Numbered from the stretch's first letter, positions 8,451-18,244 are shown. The stretch: DNA of 64,000 bases from Halomicrobium urmianum (GCF_020217425.1 NZ_CP084090.1:2542001-2606000), one strand, 5' to 3'. Notes: a model not told the origin generated them from the letters alone. Made by a program: numbers and translations.

Positions 8451-9459
8451 CACCGACGCAGGGACGAGCGGCGTCGACTGGCGGTCAGAGGCGACCGACG
8501 CCGACATGACCCGCCGCGACCGGCTCGAGGAGCTGTACGAGCGGATGATCTACGAGCCGGCCGTCGTCGCCTGGTCCGACTGGCGGACCCGGGTCGGCGT
8601 CCTCATCCTCAGCGTCTACCTGCTGATGGGGCTGGTCGAGGTGCTGGGCCTCTACCGGAACCCCAGCCCGAACCAGGCCGACGCGCTCCTGAAACCGTTC
8701 CAAAACATGGCTTACCCCCTCGGGACGACCCGGTCGGGGGTCGACCTGCTGGCGCTGATCATCGACTCCACGCCGTTCATCCTGCTGATGGTGCTCGCGG
8801 GCGGCGTCTGGGCGACCGGCCTCGCCGTCGTCGTCGGCACCGTCTCGGGCTACAAGGGCGGCACGGTCGACAGCGTCATCACGTCGATCTCCGACTTCTT
8901 CATGGCGATCCCGGGGCTACCGCTGGTCATCGTACTGGCGATTACGCTCAGTCCGGAGAACCCGATCCTGCTGGGCGTGATCCTCACAATCAACTACTGG
9001 GCCGGCCTGGGTCGGTCGATCCGATCACAGGTCCTCTCGATTCGGGAGAACAGCTACGTCGAGGCGTCGCGGACGATGGGGACCAGCACGTCGCGGATCA
9101 TCCTCAAGGACGTGCTGCCGAACATCATGCCGTACGTGATGGTCAACTTCGTGCTGGCCGCGCGGTACACCATCTTCGCGTCCGTGGGGCTGTACTTCAT
9201 CGGCGTCCTGCCCTACACCGGACAGAACTGGGGCGTCACGCTGAACAACGCGTACAACCAGGGCGGCCTGTTCACGCTGGACGCGTTCCACTGGCTGCTC
9301 GTCCCCATCATCGCGATCGTGGGACTGGCCTTCGGGCTCATCCTGGTGAGTCAGGGCATGGACCGGATCTTCAATCCCCGGGTCCGGACCCGCCTCACCG
9401 GTGAATCCAAGTCAGTCGAGGAAGGGGAAGACGACGCGACGACAACGGGGATGATCTAA
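8440..9459 (+). CDS. ABC transporter permease, DppC type
   Basis: A 339-residue partner permease of the DppC/OppC family: a hydrophilic N-terminus of about 45 residues, a first helix at VGVLILSVYLLMGLVEVLGL, four or more further helices and the EAA loop SYVEASRTMGTSTSRI. I prefer the ATG at 8440 to the GTG at 8431 because AGGTGA (8429-8434) is a good Shine-Dalgarno sequence at the right distance, unlike the leaderless genes around it. Its 5' end overlaps the DppB gene, and its stop codon abuts the start of the ATPase gene. Confidence 0.9.
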   Translation: MGTDTDAGTSGVDWRSEATDADMTRRDRLEELYERMIYEPAVVAWSDWRTRVGVLILSVYLLMGLVEVLGLYRNPSPNQADALLKPFQNMAYPLGTTRSGVDLLALIIDSTPFILLMVLAGGVWATGLAVVVGTVSGYKGGTVDSVITSISDFFMAIPGLPLVIVLAITLSPENPILLGVILTINYWAGLGRSIRSQVLSIRENSYVEASRTMGTSTSRIILKDVLPNIMPYVMVNFVLAARYTIFASVGLYFIGVLPYTGQNWGVTLNNAYNQGGLFTLDAFHWLLVPIIAIVGLAFGLILVSQGMDRIFNPRVRTRLTGESKSVEEGEDDATTTGMI

Positions 9460-11673
9460 ATGGCTACGGAACGCTCAACCGCGAATCGCGCCACGGTGGA
9501 CAGCAACGTCGAGGATCCGATCCTCGAGATAGAGAACACGAACGTCACCTTCAACGACGGACAGACCTACGTCCTCGACGACGCCAACGTCACTATCGAT
9601 CGCCACGAGGTGCTGGGCATCGTCGGCGAGAGCGGCAGCGGCAAGTCGATGTTCGCGTCCGCGCTGCTCGATGCCGTCCCCGACCCGGGCGTGCTCAGCG
9701 GGCAGATCACCTACCACCCGACCGACGGCGACCCCGTCGACGTGCTGGAGCTGAGCGACGAGGAGCTCCGCCAGTTCCGCTGGGAGGAGATCTCGATGGT
9801 CTTCCAGGGGGCGATGAGCTCGTTCAACCCCACGATGAAGATCGGGGCCCACTTCAAGGAGACGCTGAAGGCCCACGACAAGAGCGTCGACGAGGGGATC
9901 GAGTTCGCCCACGAGCTTCTGGAGAACCTGTACCTCGAGCCGGAACGGGTGCTGGACGCGTATCCCCACGAGCTGTCCGGCGGCATGCAGCAGCGCGCGC
10001 TGATCGCGCTGAGCATGGTGCTGGACCCCGAGGTGCTCGTGATGGACGAGCCGACTGCAGCGCTCGACCTGCTGATGCAGCGGTCGATCCTACAGTTGCT
10101 CAACGACCTCCAGGAGACGTACGACCTCACGATCATCTTCATCACGCACGACCTGCCGCTGGTCGCGTCGCTGGCCGACCGGATGGCCATCATCTACGCG
10201 TTCCAGTTCGCGGAGATCGGTCCGCGGGACGAGATCATCACCAACTCGGCGCACCCGTACACGCGGAAACTGCTGAACGCGACCCCGAACCTCGACGCAC
10301 CGCTGAAGGAGATGCAGCCCATCGAGGGCGAGGGGCCCGCGCCGATCAACGTCCCGTCGGGCTGTCGGTTCCACCCGCGGTGTCCGCTCGCGACCGAGGA
10401 GTGTCGGACCGACGACCCGCCGCTGATCTCACACGGCGACGACGACCCCACCCATCGCGCGGCCTGCCACCACTGGGAGGAGGCACGCGAGGAGATCCCG
10501 CTCAACTTCGACGACGGTGAACTCGACTTCGACAACGTCATCGAGCCGTCCGAACGGGCGCGCACGCCCGCCTCGGAGCGGGACGGCGACGCACTGCTCT
10601 CGCTCAACGACGTGGAGGTCCACTTCACCGAGGAGCAGGGGCTCATGGATCGGTTCACCGGCGAACCGGACGTCGTGAAAGCCGTCGACGGTATCGACCT
10701 CGACATCGAGGAGCAGGACCTCGTCTGTCTGCTCGGCGAGTCGGGCTGTGGCAAGACGACGCTGGGCAAGACGATGATCGGCCTGCAGAAGCCCACCGGC
10801 GGTTCCATCGAGTTCCGCGGTCAGGACATCTGGGACGCCAAGAAGGGCAGGGGGGACGTGGAGATCTCCCACGAGGAGATCCGGCAGTCGCTGCAGATCA
10901 TCCATCAGGACCCGGGCAGCGCGCTCAACCCGAACCGCCGGGTCGTCAACATCCTCTCGGAGCCGCTCCGGCACACGCACCCGAACATCGGCCAGAACGA
11001 GCGCCGCAGTCGGATGCGGTCGCTGCTGGAGCGCGTCGGGATGTCGCCGGCCGACGACTTCCTCGACCGGTATCCCCACCAGCTCTCCGGCGGCGAGAAG
11101 CAGCGCGTCGCGCTCGCGCGGGCGCTGCTGATGAACCCGGAGGCCATCCTCGCCGACGAGGCCATCTCCGCGGTCGACGTGTCGCTGCGCATCGAGATCA
11201 TGGACCTGATGCTCGAACTCCAGGAGGAGTTCGAGACGTCGTTCCTGTTCATCTCGCACGACCTCTCGAACGCGCGGTACTTCGCCGAGCACGGCGACGG
11301 CCGGATCGCGGTGATGTACCTCGGCGAGATCGTCGAGATCGGGTCGGCGGAGCGGCTCATCCAGGACCCGCGCCATCCCTACACGGAGGTGCTGCGCTGG
11401 GCGACGCCGAACCTCGACCTCGACGCGATGGAGGCGTCGGAACCGCCGCTTCGCGAGATCGACGTTCCGGACCCGGTGGACCCGCCGTCGGGCTGCCGGT
11501 TCCACACGCGGTGTCCCGTCGCGCGTGAGGCCTGCCGGAAGGACAAGCCCGAGCTGATGGACGTCGACGGCGGCGACGGCCACGCGGCGTGCTTCCGCGA
11601 GGACCCGAACCACGAGTACTGGGACAGCGAACCTCTCGAGGGCGCGGTCGAGGACCCCGAGGAACTCACGTAA
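9460..11673 (+). CDS. Fused double ABC ATPase (DppD-DppF type)
   Basis: A 737-residue protein with two complete ATP-binding cassettes in one chain. Domain 1 (about 20-300) has Walker A GESGSGKS, signature LSGGMQQR and Walker B VLVMDEPTAALD. Domain 2 (about 385-700) has GESGCGKTT, LSGGEKQR and AILADEAISAVD. Each domain ends in the oligopeptide-transporter tail (SGCRFHxRCP with Cys residues) that can bind an Fe-S cluster. In Escherichia coli DppD and DppF are separate, so this is a gene fusion. The start codon follows the stop of the permease gene with no gap. The module energises import of the substrate bound by the protein at 5619. Confidence 0.92.
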   Translation: MATERSTANRATVDSNVEDPILEIENTNVTFNDGQTYVLDDANVTIDRHEVLGIVGESGSGKSMFASALLDAVPDPGVLSGQITYHPTDGDPVDVLELSDEELRQFRWEEISMVFQGAMSSFNPTMKIGAHFKETLKAHDKSVDEGIEFAHELLENLYLEPERVLDAYPHELSGGMQQRALIALSMVLDPEVLVMDEPTAALDLLMQRSILQLLNDLQETYDLTIIFITHDLPLVASLADRMAIIYAFQFAEIGPRDEIITNSAHPYTRKLLNATPNLDAPLKEMQPIEGEGPAPINVPSGCRFHPRCPLATEECRTDDPPLISHGDDDPTHRAACHHWEEAREEIPLNFDDGELDFDNVIEPSERARTPASERDGDALLSLNDVEVHFTEEQGLMDRFTGEPDVVKAVDGIDLDIEEQDLVCLLGESGCGKTTLGKTMIGLQKPTGGSIEFRGQDIWDAKKGRGDVEISHEEIRQSLQIIHQDPGSALNPNRRVVNILSEPLRHTHPNIGQNERRSRMRSLLERVGMSPADDFLDRYPHQLSGGEKQRVALARALLMNPEAILADEAISAVDVSLRIEIMDLMLELQEEFETSFLFISHDLSNARYFAEHGDGRIAVMYLGEIVEIGSAERLIQDPRHPYTEVLRWATPNLDLDAMEASEPPLREIDVPDPVDPPSGCRFHTRCPVAREACRKDKPELMDVDGGDGHAACFREDPNHEYWDSEPLEGAVEDPEELT

Positions 11674-11764
11674 CGGTTTCCCGGTGCCGACCGGGCCCGT
11701 CGTGGGCCCCGTTCTCCGCAGTCAGCGAAAACACTATTACGCCGCGAGCGGGTACTCCGGACCG

Positions 11765-12124
11765 ATGACACGCTACGAGCCGGCCTGCGAGGACGGGACG
11801 CTCGTCCTGGTCGCCGACGACGTCGACGACCGGCTGGAGGTCGGACCGGTCGACGACGTGGTCGACGCGGTCGGCGGCGACACTCACGCCATCGAGTACG
11901 ACCAGAAGCAGCGCAAGCAGCCGTGGCTCGACACCGACGACGGGACGCTCGAAATCGACGTCCGCGACGCGGTGACGCGGCTGAACCACACGCCGGAGTT
12001 CGTCTCGGAGCTCCGGGAGTACGACATGGGCGAGGACCGCTACGGGCTCCCGACGCGGACGGTCAAGTTCGCCGACCGCTTCGTGGACATCCTCGAACAG
12101 CAGGGTCGCACAGACGCTGAGTAA
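11765..12124 (+). CDS. Conserved-type haloarchaeal small protein, function unknown
   Basis: A 119-residue acidic soluble protein beginning MTRYEPACEDG. It has no signal peptide, membrane helix or catalytic motif I can identify. Composition and codon use are typical of the genome, so it is very likely a true gene. The start is fixed by a TATA-like actatta (11733-11739) about 30 bases upstream. It lies between the transporter operon and a universal-stress gene on the same strand and may be an ordinary chromosomal gene. Confidence 0.6.
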   Translation: MTRYEPACEDGTLVLVADDVDDRLEVGPVDDVVDAVGGDTHAIEYDQKQRKQPWLDTDDGTLEIDVRDAVTRLNHTPEFVSELREYDMGEDRYGLPTRTVKFADRFVDILEQQGRTDAE

Positions 12125-12197
12125 CCCGTCGACCCGCTCGACCGTCCCGCGCTGGCGAGGTAGGGAGTTTATATCTGTCACTCAACTTGCGAATTCT

Positions 12198-12653
12198 ATG
12201 GACGACGCACTTGTCGTGCTCGACGACCGCGAGGACAGCGGCGAACTGCTGCGAGAGGCCGGCGCCTACGCGTCCGGTGCCGACGCCGATCTCGTGCTAT
12301 ACGTCCCGCTGAGCGAGGGGGAGTTCGGCGACGTGGTGTCGGCGCTCGACGAGATCGGCCGCGTCGAGAACAAGGACTACAGCGACGAGGAGGCGATGGG
12401 TATCGCCCGCCAGCACGCCGCCGAGACGGCCGAGGACGCGCTCGAGGGCTTCGACGTGGAGTGGACGATCGTCGCCGACCGCTCGGAGGAGGTGGCGTCC
12501 GAGCGCGTGATCGAGGTCGCCGAGGAACACGGGTGCGACCACGTGTTCACCCTCGGCAGCCAGCGGTCCCCGACCGGCAAGGCCGTCTTCGGCGACGAGA
12601 CGCAGCGCCTCATCCTGAACTTCTGCGGGTACGTCACCGTCAAAATGGAGTGA
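12198..12653 (+). CDS. Universal stress protein (UspA family)
   Basis: A 151-residue UspA-fold protein: the N-terminal strand DDALVVLDDREDSGELLREA, a middle region with alternating acidic helices, and the C-terminal phosphate-loop-like segment near residues 124-136 (GSQRSPTGKAVFGD) followed by VTVKME, as in ATP-binding Usp proteins. A TATA box (tttatat, 12168-12174) 27 bases before the ATG supports a leaderless start. Its role in the sugar region is not evident. Confidence 0.8.
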   Translation: MDDALVVLDDREDSGELLREAGAYASGADADLVLYVPLSEGEFGDVVSALDEIGRVENKDYSDEEAMGIARQHAAETAEDALEGFDVEWTIVADRSEEVASERVIEVAEEHGCDHVFTLGSQRSPTGKAVFGDETQRLILNFCGYVTVKME

Positions 12654-12860
12654 CGCTGGCTGCCGTGCCTGCGACCCGGCCGTCGCCCCCGACGTCGACG
12701 TCCGGAACTGGCGGGCGGCCGGACGAGGCCCTCGACGGACCGCGTTCTGCCCGTTCGGGTCGCACGAATCGATCAGTCCAGTAACGACTGCGAGGAGAGG
12801 CGCGGTGGCGGGGACGCGGTCGGTCAGGTAGTCAGCGGCTGGCGCGAGGTCTCGGGGAGG

Positions 12861-14876
12861 TCACTCGTCGCCGTTGTCGCTGCTGTTGCCTTTTCTGTTC
12901 CCGTTACCCTTTCCGTTTCCGTTGCCGTTCCCGGGCTTGCACTGGTGTCTGTCCCGCCCTGGCGGCGTGAGTTCGACGGTCACCGTGTCGGCGTCGTCGT
13001 CGACGGTGACGGTCGTCTCGGCAGAGAGTCCGCCCTTTTCGACGGAGATCTCGTAGGTGCCCTTGAAGCCTCGGGTCGCGTAGACGCCCGCGTCGTCGGT
13101 CTCGCCGGACTCCTCGGTCCACCACTCGTCGTAGACGAGTTCCAGGAACGTCTCGCCATGCTCCCGCAGCGTCCAGTCGGAGTCGTAGTACGCGCCGGTC
13201 GGTCGCCAGTGGTCGTCGGCCCAGAAGCCCCACGACACGACGCCCTTGACGAGTTCCTTGCTGAACGCCACCGTCAGGAAGTCGTGGAGGTAGTCCCGCT
13301 GGACCGCCACGTCCTGGGCGTTCCGGCGGTCGAAGATTTCGATGTCGAACTCGGTGACGAGCATCGGGAGCCCGAACTCGGCGAACTGGTCGTACCCTGC
13401 GATCATGTCCTCGATGTCCAGTAGCTGGTTCCACTGCTGCTGGTGGTGGCCCATGAACCCGATCGCGTCGATGGAGTAGTCGTTATCGACGAGGTGCTGG
13501 ATGTACTCGTAGTAGGCCTGGCGCTGCCACTGGCCGCCGATGGCACCCATCTCGTTCGTGTGCAGTTCGGCGTCCGTGGTGTCGTCGGCAGTCGTCCACC
13601 ACTCGTCGACAGCGTCCCAGCCGAGGTTCTCGTCGTCGCGGTAGTTTGACTGCCAGATCGGGTGGTTGTGCATGTCCCACTCGGTGACGTCGCCATCGAA
13701 CTCCGCGGCGTGGTCCGCGATCTTCTCGGCGACGACCTGGCGCTTCTCGTCGGCCGAGAGCTCGGGATCGACGTTCATCCCGCCGCCGCCGTCGGTCTGG
13801 TTCTCCTCTCACAGGAGGTAGTGGCCGCGGGTGGGGACGTCGTGGTCGGCGAGCCAGTCGAGCGTGGCTCGCGTGTCCTCGTTGCTGATGTCCCACTCGC
13901 CCTCCCAGGCGGGGTGCTTCAGGGCGTTCTCGACGACGGCCTTGTTGAAGTTCTCGAAGAACGTCTCGCGGTAGATCCGGTCGTCCTCGCTGTCGCCCAT
14001 AACGTGCTCGACCGAGACGGCGCTGCCGAAGTCGAACTCGTGTTCGACCATCTCGACGTCGACCGAGGCTCCCTGCATGGGCTGACCACCGGGATTGACC
14101 ACCTCGACCTCGACGTCCGTCTTCCGGACCTCCTCGATGCGCTCCTGGGCCGCCTCGCGCCACTCGGCGTCCTCGTCACGGCCCGCGTAGTCGTACGGCG
14201 GCAGGGTCCCGAGTCCGACGTCGGCGTCGCTGTAGTCGATCAGGGCGACGCCACCGATCTCGAGGGTCTGGTCAGCGTAGCCGGTCCAGAACTCCAGCGC
14301 CGGGGCCGCGTCGCCGTCCGGAACGGAGCCGATCTCGATCGGGAAGAACCAGCGCAGCCACTCCCCCGTCGGGTCGACGTCGGCGCCGCGCTGCACAAAG
14401 TTCTCGCCGTCGCCGTAGCGGAACGCCGCCCGCGCCTCGGCGTCGGCGTCGTCGCTGCGGACCCACGCGACCCCGAGCAGGCGGTCGCCGGACGCGAAGT
14501 CGGCGTCCTCGATCGGCCCGCGATAGGCGGTCGCCGCGGGGTCGCCGGCCGACACCGCCAGCCGTTCGGCCCGCGCGAAGGGGACGGCGTCCGAGTCGAC
14601 GCTGAACTCGGTCGCCGAACCGTCGCCCTGCAGCGAGAACGCCTCGACGGCGTCGGCCTCCGTCTCGCCGTAGACGTAGCTTCCCTCGGGGAGCTGTCTG
14701 GCCTGGCGGTCCGACGCGGTGAGCTCGGCACGGAGCGCCTCGCGATAGCCGTCCTCCGACTGGGCGCTGACCGAGCCGGTCGCAGACGATCCGATGGCCG
14801 CTGCGGCGCCGAACGCGCCGATGGTCTTGAAGAACGTACGCCGTCTGGTCCGAACGTGCGAAGAGTCGTCTAACAT
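12861..14876 (-). pseudogene. Secreted GH10 xylanase-like protein, interrupted by an in-frame TGA
   Basis: Reading from the ATG at 14876, the protein has a Tat signal (RTRRRTFFKTIGAFGAAAAIG, ending VSAQ), a carbohydrate-binding-like beta domain (about residues 45-220), and a GH10 barrel starting with FGSAV and ENALKHPAW. At RGHYLL the next codon is TGA (complement of 13809-13811) where the family has Trp. The same frame then continues without further breaks for about 315 codons to 12861, with the nucleophile motif LVTEFDIEI and a C-terminal Gly/Asn/Lys-rich tail. The acid/base position reads WDMHNHP instead of the usual WDVVNE, so the general-acid Glu is absent. It is a nonsense pseudogene, a sequencing error or, less likely, readthrough. 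The C-terminal part could restart at the ATG at 13778. Confidence 0.75.
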
Positions 14877-15057
14877 GACGTCGTCTCGCTCCGTCGTTAC
14901 GTTCCCAATGGTGCGATATAATAATGGTGGCTGGATCACGAATTATAATGCGGCTATCGTTGATACTAACAGCGTTAGCTCGGATTGAACCGGGATTCCG
15001 CCGCGATGGACAGACGTGTCGCGCAACCTCTAAGGCGAGGCTTTCCGATTACGGGGT

Positions 15058-16014
15058 ATGGACACCGCGCTCATGCTCCCGCCGCACCCCGATAAACGGT
15101 GGACGATGGCCAGACAGCTGGGTCTCTCGACGGGCGTGGTCCGCTTCTGGGGCGAGGAGGAGTGGTGGACGTACGACTCGCTACTGCAGGCGCGCAACCG
15201 CTTCGCCGACCACGGCCTGTCGCTGGAGGTGGTCGAGGACCGGCCGCCGATGACGGACACCGTCCTGGGCAGGGAGGGGCGCGACGAGGAGATCGAGACG
15301 GTCAAGCAACTGCTGCGGAACATGGGGACAGTCGGCATCGACACCTACAGCTGGGTGTGGACGGAGAACCCCGTCGGGGTGGTCCGGACCTCGGACGAGG
15401 TCCCCCTGCGGGGGGACACCCGGACCACCGCGTACGACCACGAACAGTCGGAGCGGGGGCCGGAGTACCCCGTCGACGTGACGGAGGCGGAGCTGTGGGA
15501 CAACCTCGAATACTTCCTCGACGAGGTCGTGCCCGTCGCGGAGGAGGCGGGCGTGAACCTCGCGCTGCACCCGGACGACCCGCCGGTCGATTCGGTCAGG
15601 GGCGTCCCGCGACTGGTCAACTCCGTCGAGAACGTCCAGCGGATCCTCGACCTGTACGACAGTCCGAACCACGGCCTCACCTTCTGTCAGGGCAACTTCT
15701 CGGCGATGGGCGCCGACGTGCCCGCGGCGATCCGGCAGTTCGGCGACCGCATCCACTTCGTCCACTTCCGCGACGTCGAGGGGTCGTCTGAGGAGTTCGT
15801 CGAGACGTGGCACGACGAGGGGCAGACGGACATGCTGGCCGCGATGGACGTCTACCGCGAGGTCGGCTTCGACGGACCGATCCGGCCCGACCACGTGCCG
15901 CGGATGCTGGACGAGGGCCACCGCGACGACGCGCAGGCCGGCTACACCGACATGGGGCGACTGTTCGCCGTCGGATACATGCGCGGGCTCATGGAGCAGG
16001 TCGGGCCGGAGTAG
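15058..16014 (+). CDS. uxuA: Mannonate dehydratase
   Basis: A 318-residue TIM-barrel enzyme that dehydrates D-mannonate to 2-keto-3-deoxy-D-gluconate. Family signatures are clear: LALHPDDPP with the metal-binding His, the Cys-containing FCQGNFSAMG, HFVHFRDVEGS, IRPDHVPRM and the C-terminal GRLFAVGYMRGL. It is shorter than E. coli UxuA (394) but complete at both ends. Together with glucuronate isomerase at 21812 it forms the isomerase route for glucuronate released by the GH67 enzyme; the intermediate fructuronate reductase is not obvious (see the SDR at 24837). Confidence 0.93.
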   Translation: MDTALMLPPHPDKRWTMARQLGLSTGVVRFWGEEEWWTYDSLLQARNRFADHGLSLEVVEDRPPMTDTVLGREGRDEEIETVKQLLRNMGTVGIDTYSWVWTENPVGVVRTSDEVPLRGDTRTTAYDHEQSERGPEYPVDVTEAELWDNLEYFLDEVVPVAEEAGVNLALHPDDPPVDSVRGVPRLVNSVENVQRILDLYDSPNHGLTFCQGNFSAMGADVPAAIRQFGDRIHFVHFRDVEGSSEEFVETWHDEGQTDMLAAMDVYREVGFDGPIRPDHVPRMLDEGHRDDAQAGYTDMGRLFAVGYMRGLMEQVGPE

Positions 16015-16074
16015 TCGAACCCGGCTCAGTGGCTGAACTCGCCAGTAATTTTATTGTGAACACCGGGCGGTGAT

Positions 16075-17269
16075 GTGCATGGTCGAGAAGGACCAGACGT
16101 CACGCGGACTCGTCGACAGGCGATCGCCGGAGCGTCGGGCGTCGCGGGGCTCGCCGGCTGTAGCGGGGACGGGTCGTCGGACGCGACGGCCACCGACACG
16201 GCGACGCCCACCGACACGCCGACGCCGACTGACATGCCGACCGAGACGCCGACCGAAACCGAGGTCGACGTCGACACCGCGACGCCGGTCGAACGGGGCG
16301 ACGGGCCACTCGCCCGGCCGCCGGAGCTGACCGGCGAGGACGTGTCCCGGCCGACCGGCGAGCCCGGGAACCTCAGAGTGCTCGACTGGGCCGGCTTCGA
16401 GAGCGCCGTCACCTACTCGTTCGACGACAGCCAGCCCTCGCACCTCAGCCACTACGACGCCCTGGAGTCGACCGGCGTCAACACGACGTTCTACCTCTCG
16501 AAGAACGTCACCGCGGGGAGCACCACGGGACAGTGGACCGACGTGGCCGCGGACGGACACGAGATCGGGAACCACACGGTGAGCCACCCGCACAACGACC
16601 TCACCGGGAGCAGCTTCGGGGACCCGCTCGACAGCATGGACGCCGAGATCAGCCAGTGCTCGGAGTACATCACCGGCGAACTCGGTCAGGAGGGCGTCTG
16701 GACGATGGCGTCGCCGTTCGGCGAGAGCGGCTGGACCCAGGCCGCCAGGTCCAATGGACTGTTCCTGAACCGCGGAGTCGGCGGCGGAGCCGTCGCGCCG
16801 GGCCCCGGCGCAGACCCCTACAACCTGCCCTGCTACATGGCCGAGGAGGGCGACACGGCCGACACGTTCAACGGGCTCGTCGACGAGGCGCGCTCGAACG
16901 GGGAGTGGCTCGTCTTCCTGTTCCACTCGATCACCCCCACCGATCAGGAGTGGTTCGCGCCGGTCGGCGTCGACGAGATCATCGGCAGCGTCGAGCACGC
17001 GAAGTCCTACGACGACGTGTGGATCGACACGGTCGCCAACGTCGGCGCGTACTGGCGGGGCCAGCAGCTGTTCGAGTCGGTGACGCCCAACGAGTCCGGC
17101 GACAGGACGGTCTGGGAGTGGGAGCTACCGGACGCGTTCCCCGAAGGCCAGCACCTGCGGGACCGTGGACGGCGGCGTCCTCGAACAGGGCGGCGAGACG
17201 CTGGACTGGCACACGAAGGGGTACTACGAGGTGTCCCTCGACGAGGGGTCGCTGACGCTGCACCACTAG
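16075..17269 (+). pseudogene. Polysaccharide deacetylase (NodB/CE4) lipoprotein, frameshifted
   Basis: The N-terminus has a twin-arginine motif (RTRRQAIAGASG), lipobox GLAGC and a Thr/Pro-rich linker (about residues 35-70). The NodB domain follows, with the metal and catalytic pair SFDD near residue 115 and HTVSH near residue 160. After EGQHLR (about 17158) the frame turns to Arg-rich nonsense running to 17358. The +1 frame from about 17162 instead encodes a plausible C-terminus, TVDGGVLEQGGETLDWHTKG, ending in LTLHH at a TAG (17267-17269). This indicates one extra base in the GGG at 17159-17161. The start is a GTG at 16075; the ATGs at 16073 and 16079 are in another frame, so the 5' end may also be shifted. 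Its likely role is removing acetyl groups from xylan outside the cell. Confidence 0.7.
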
Positions 17270-17383
17270 GAGTCGAGCGCCCCCGTCGACGCCGCCCCGG
17301 CAGCCTGAACGACCCGATTGCCTCGCGGTCTTCACCTGCCGGCTGGCGATATTGTTAAGTGCCGAGCAGCGCCAGGTAGTGCC

Positions 17384-18244
17384 ATGCGCTATTACAGAGT
17401 GGCTACGGACGGGAACGCCCATCTCGTCGCCGAGGACGACGCCGGAGCGTTCGACCTGACCGCGGCCAACGAGCGGATCGACTCGTTCACGACGCTGGCC
17501 CGCTGTGCCGACGTGGCGGGGACGTCCATCGACGACCTCGCGCGCCGACATCGCGAGGACGCCCCGTCGGTCGACCTGACGGCGGCGGACGTCCGCGCCC
17601 CCGCGCGCCCACCCGAGGTGTGGGCCGCCGGCGTCACCTACGAGATCAGCGAGGAGGCCCGCGAGGAGGAGAGCAACACGCCGGACCTCTACATGGAGGT
17701 CTACCGCAGCGAGCGCCCCGAACTGTTCCTCAAGTCGACGCCCTCCCGGACGGTCGGCCCGGGCGAGGCGGTCGGCGTCCGCGGCGATTCCGACTGGGAC
17801 GTCCCCGAACCCGAACTGGGCGTGGTCGTCTACGACGGCGACGTCGTCGGCTACACCATCGGCAACGACGTCAGCAGCCGCGAGATCGAAGGCGACAACC
17901 CGCTGTACCTCCCGCAGGCGAAAATCTACGACCGCAGTTGCTCGATCGGCCCCTGCATCGCCTCGACCGAGTCCATCGACGACCCCCACGACCTCACCAT
18001 GACCATGACCATCGAACGCGACGGCGAGGTCGTCTACGAGCAAAGCGCCGACACCGGCGACATGGTCCACAGCTGCGAGGAACTGGTCTCCTACCTCGAG
18101 CGCCACAACGAACTGCCCGAACTGACCGTCCTGCTGACCGGCACCGCGCTCGTCCCCGAGGACTACACCATGCACCCCGGCGACGAGGTCCTCATCGAAA
18201 TCGAAGACGTCGGCACCCTCACCAACGGCGTCGTCGACGTCTGA
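17384..18244 (+). CDS. xacE: FAH-family sugar-acid dehydratase, probable 2-keto-3-deoxy-pentonate dehydratase
   Basis: A 286-residue fumarylacetoacetate-hydrolase-fold protein. The metal-site Glu residues lie in DVPEPELGVVV, followed by GYTIGNDVSSREIEGDNPLYL and KIYDRSCSIGP, and a C-terminal HPGDEVLIEIEDVGTL typical of the fold. In this branch the enzyme dehydrates 2-keto-3-deoxy-D-xylonate (or arabinonate) to alpha-ketoglutarate semialdehyde, the substrate of the dehydrogenase at 226. The start at 17384 is supported by gatattgtta about 30 bases upstream. The xylose dehydrogenase and xylonate dehydratase expected upstream in the pathway are not beside it. The substrate assignment rests on family resemblance and context. 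Confidence 0.8.
   Translation: MRYYRVATDGNAHLVAEDDAGAFDLTAANERIDSFTTLARCADVAGTSIDDLARRHREDAPSVDLTAADVRAPARPPEVWAAGVTYEISEEAREEESNTPDLYMEVYRSERPELFLKSTPSRTVGPGEAVGVRGDSDWDVPEPELGVVVYDGDVVGYTIGNDVSSREIEGDNPLYLPQAKIYDRSCSIGPCIASTESIDDPHDLTMTMTIERDGEVVYEQSADTGDMVHSCEELVSYLERHNELPELTVLLTGTALVPEDYTMHPGDEVLIEIEDVGTLTNGVVDV

Noticed and set aside
17155-17170. Programmed frameshifting in the deacetylase
   Set aside because: There is no slippery heptamer or downstream pseudoknot, only a GGG; an indel is a simpler reading.
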